A stretch of 64,000 nt of DNA. Origin: Bellilinea sp040754815 (GTDB taxonomy: Bacteria; Chloroflexota; Anaerolineae; Anaerolineales; Anaerolineaceae). The DNA is taken from positions 310,001-374,000 of the forward strand of contig JBFMBX010000001.1 of NCBI GenBank assembly GCA_040754815.1, given 5' to 3'. This document shows, in pieces, positions 63,520 through 64,000 of this stretch. The number at the start of each line of letters is the position of its first letter. Position 1 is the first letter of the stretch. Both the position numbers and the translations under genes were made by a program. The notes under the pieces were generated by a model. That model worked only from the letters and a program-made list of their open reading frames with translations. It had not been told where the DNA came from and did not search any database.

Positions 63520-64000
63520 TCAAAGCGTCCCGATCAAATATAGCGCCGGATAGAAGAAAATCCAAACAACGTCCACAAAGTGCCAGTAATTAGCGGCAGC
63601 TTCCACAGCCCAGTGTCTTTCAGGGCTGTAATGTCCTTTTAGACCGTTGCGAAAGACGATGAAGAGGAAAATCACTCCCGTCAGAACATGAAAGGCATGC
63701 ATGCCGGTCATCATGAAGAAAACCGCACCTTCCGCTCCATCCGCCGGGCCAAACGGCGCCAGCCGCCACTCAAATCCGACCACCCCCACCAAAAACGCAA
63801 TACCGAGCAGCATCGTGATGAAGATACTGGTCAAAAAACCCCGGCGGTTGCCTTGGGAAATTTGCACCTCGGCGCGGTTGGCAAAAAATGAACTGATCAG
63901 CAGGACTGAGGTAACCACAAGTCCCAGTTGTTGCTCTAAATGAGGGCGTTTATCCCCCAGCAGGTAAAAACGAGTAACCAGCAAAGCCGCAAAAACAAAA
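63520..64000 (-). CDS. ctaE: Cytochrome c oxidase subunit III (5' end outside window)
   Basis: 160 in-frame codons are visible, with no stop up to the right edge. The segments RFYLLGDKRPHLEQQLGLVVTSVLLISSFFANRA, EGAVFFMMTGMHAFHVLTGVIFL and ANYWHFVDVVWIFFYPALYLIG are the last four helices of the COX3 fold. The missing N-terminus and first helix should lie beyond 64000. It heads the visible part of the SCO-SURF1-CtaAB operon. Confidence 0.92.
   Translation of the reverse strand, partial: FVFAALLVTRFYLLGDKRPHLEQQLGLVVTSVLLISSFFANRAEVQISQGNRRGFLTSIFITMLLGIAFLVGVVGFEWRLAPFGPADGAEGAVFFMMTGMHAFHVLTGVIFLFIVFRNGLKGHYSPERHWAVEAAANYWHFVDVVWIFFYPALYLIGTL

Noticed and set aside
1..64000. CRISPR arrays, insertion sequences or integration sites
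   Set aside because: No regularly spaced repeats, transposase or integrase motifs, or duplicated att-like sequence beside the tRNA were found.

Overview
The window is a gene-dense chromosomal segment, coding on both strands, with no stretch over about 300 bases that lacks a gene. It holds no insertion sequence, prophage or CRISPR array. The gene set points to the Chloroflexota, most likely class Anaerolineae. The signs are lipoproteins with Thr/Pro-rich linkers and an NBR1-type Ig domain, an actinobacterial-style FhaA/FhaB/RodA-PBP cluster, a fused heme A/heme O synthase, and frequent TATAAT boxes set directly in front of start codons. This placement is inferred from gene content; no phylogeny was run.

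Layout. 1-7.9 kb: the end of a radical SAM gene, two small membrane-associated proteins, the NAD(P)HX repair enzyme Nnr, a membrane-fused spermidine-synthase-like protein, a DUF1461 protein, a MalK/UgpC-type ATPase and an Fpg-like glycosylase. 8-15 kb: a heterodimeric ABC exporter with asymmetric ATP sites, an NBR1-Ig lipoprotein, a DUF1360 protein, a CAT-anticodon tRNA, RadC and a zinc-ribbon membrane protein. 15.3-25.4 kb: a tightly spaced co-directional run of PfkB-type kinase, ParA, ParB, amidohydrolase, two cytosolic histidine kinases (the first broken by a one-base frameshift), an OmpR-type regulator, a small conserved protein and an orphan CpaF secretion ATPase. It is followed by a double-HTH regulator and a TPR protein.

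25.4-41.5 kb: a GNAT protein, a DsbA-like protein, DUF554, a PduO-type cobalamin adenosyltransferase, a peptide-type binding protein, SecG, a PHP phosphoesterase, YbaK, RtcB and archease (RNA repair), two FHA proteins, MTA phosphorylase, and an 877-residue SEDS-PBP fusion whose transpeptidase half has lost all three catalytic motifs. These are followed by a TIGR01777 epimerase, an HNH protein and an MBL hydrolase. 41.5-52.7 kb (minus strand): an ABC-2 exporter, Lgt, a CDP-alcohol phosphatidyltransferase, FtsK, a three-S1-domain protein, a 7TM-sensor-HTH protein, a GNAT protein, an Ig-like membrane protein and purine nucleoside phosphorylase. 52.9-64 kb: a GAF-GGDEF protein, threonine aldolase, RluD, LspA, ThpR, RsfS with an apparent CTG start, a pentaheme cytochrome lipoprotein, and a cytochrome oxidase assembly operon (fused CtaA-CtaB, SURF1, a cupredoxin-like protein, SCO1, and COX3 running off the edge).

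How the genes work together. Lgt and LspA process the several lipoproteins encoded here. FhaA/FhaB and the SEDS-PBP fusion belong to cell-wall elongation or division. ParAB and FtsK handle chromosome segregation. RtcB, archease and ThpR all act on 2',3'-cyclic-phosphate RNA ends. The CtaAB/SURF1/SCO/COX3 block indicates aerobic or microaerobic respiration. The most unusual candidate system is the histidine kinase pair, OmpR-type regulator and orphan CpaF run at 19.4-24.1 kb, because the first kinase carries a tandem motif like the N-terminal domain of type II/IV pilus ATPases. The SEDS/pseudo-PBP fusion comes second.
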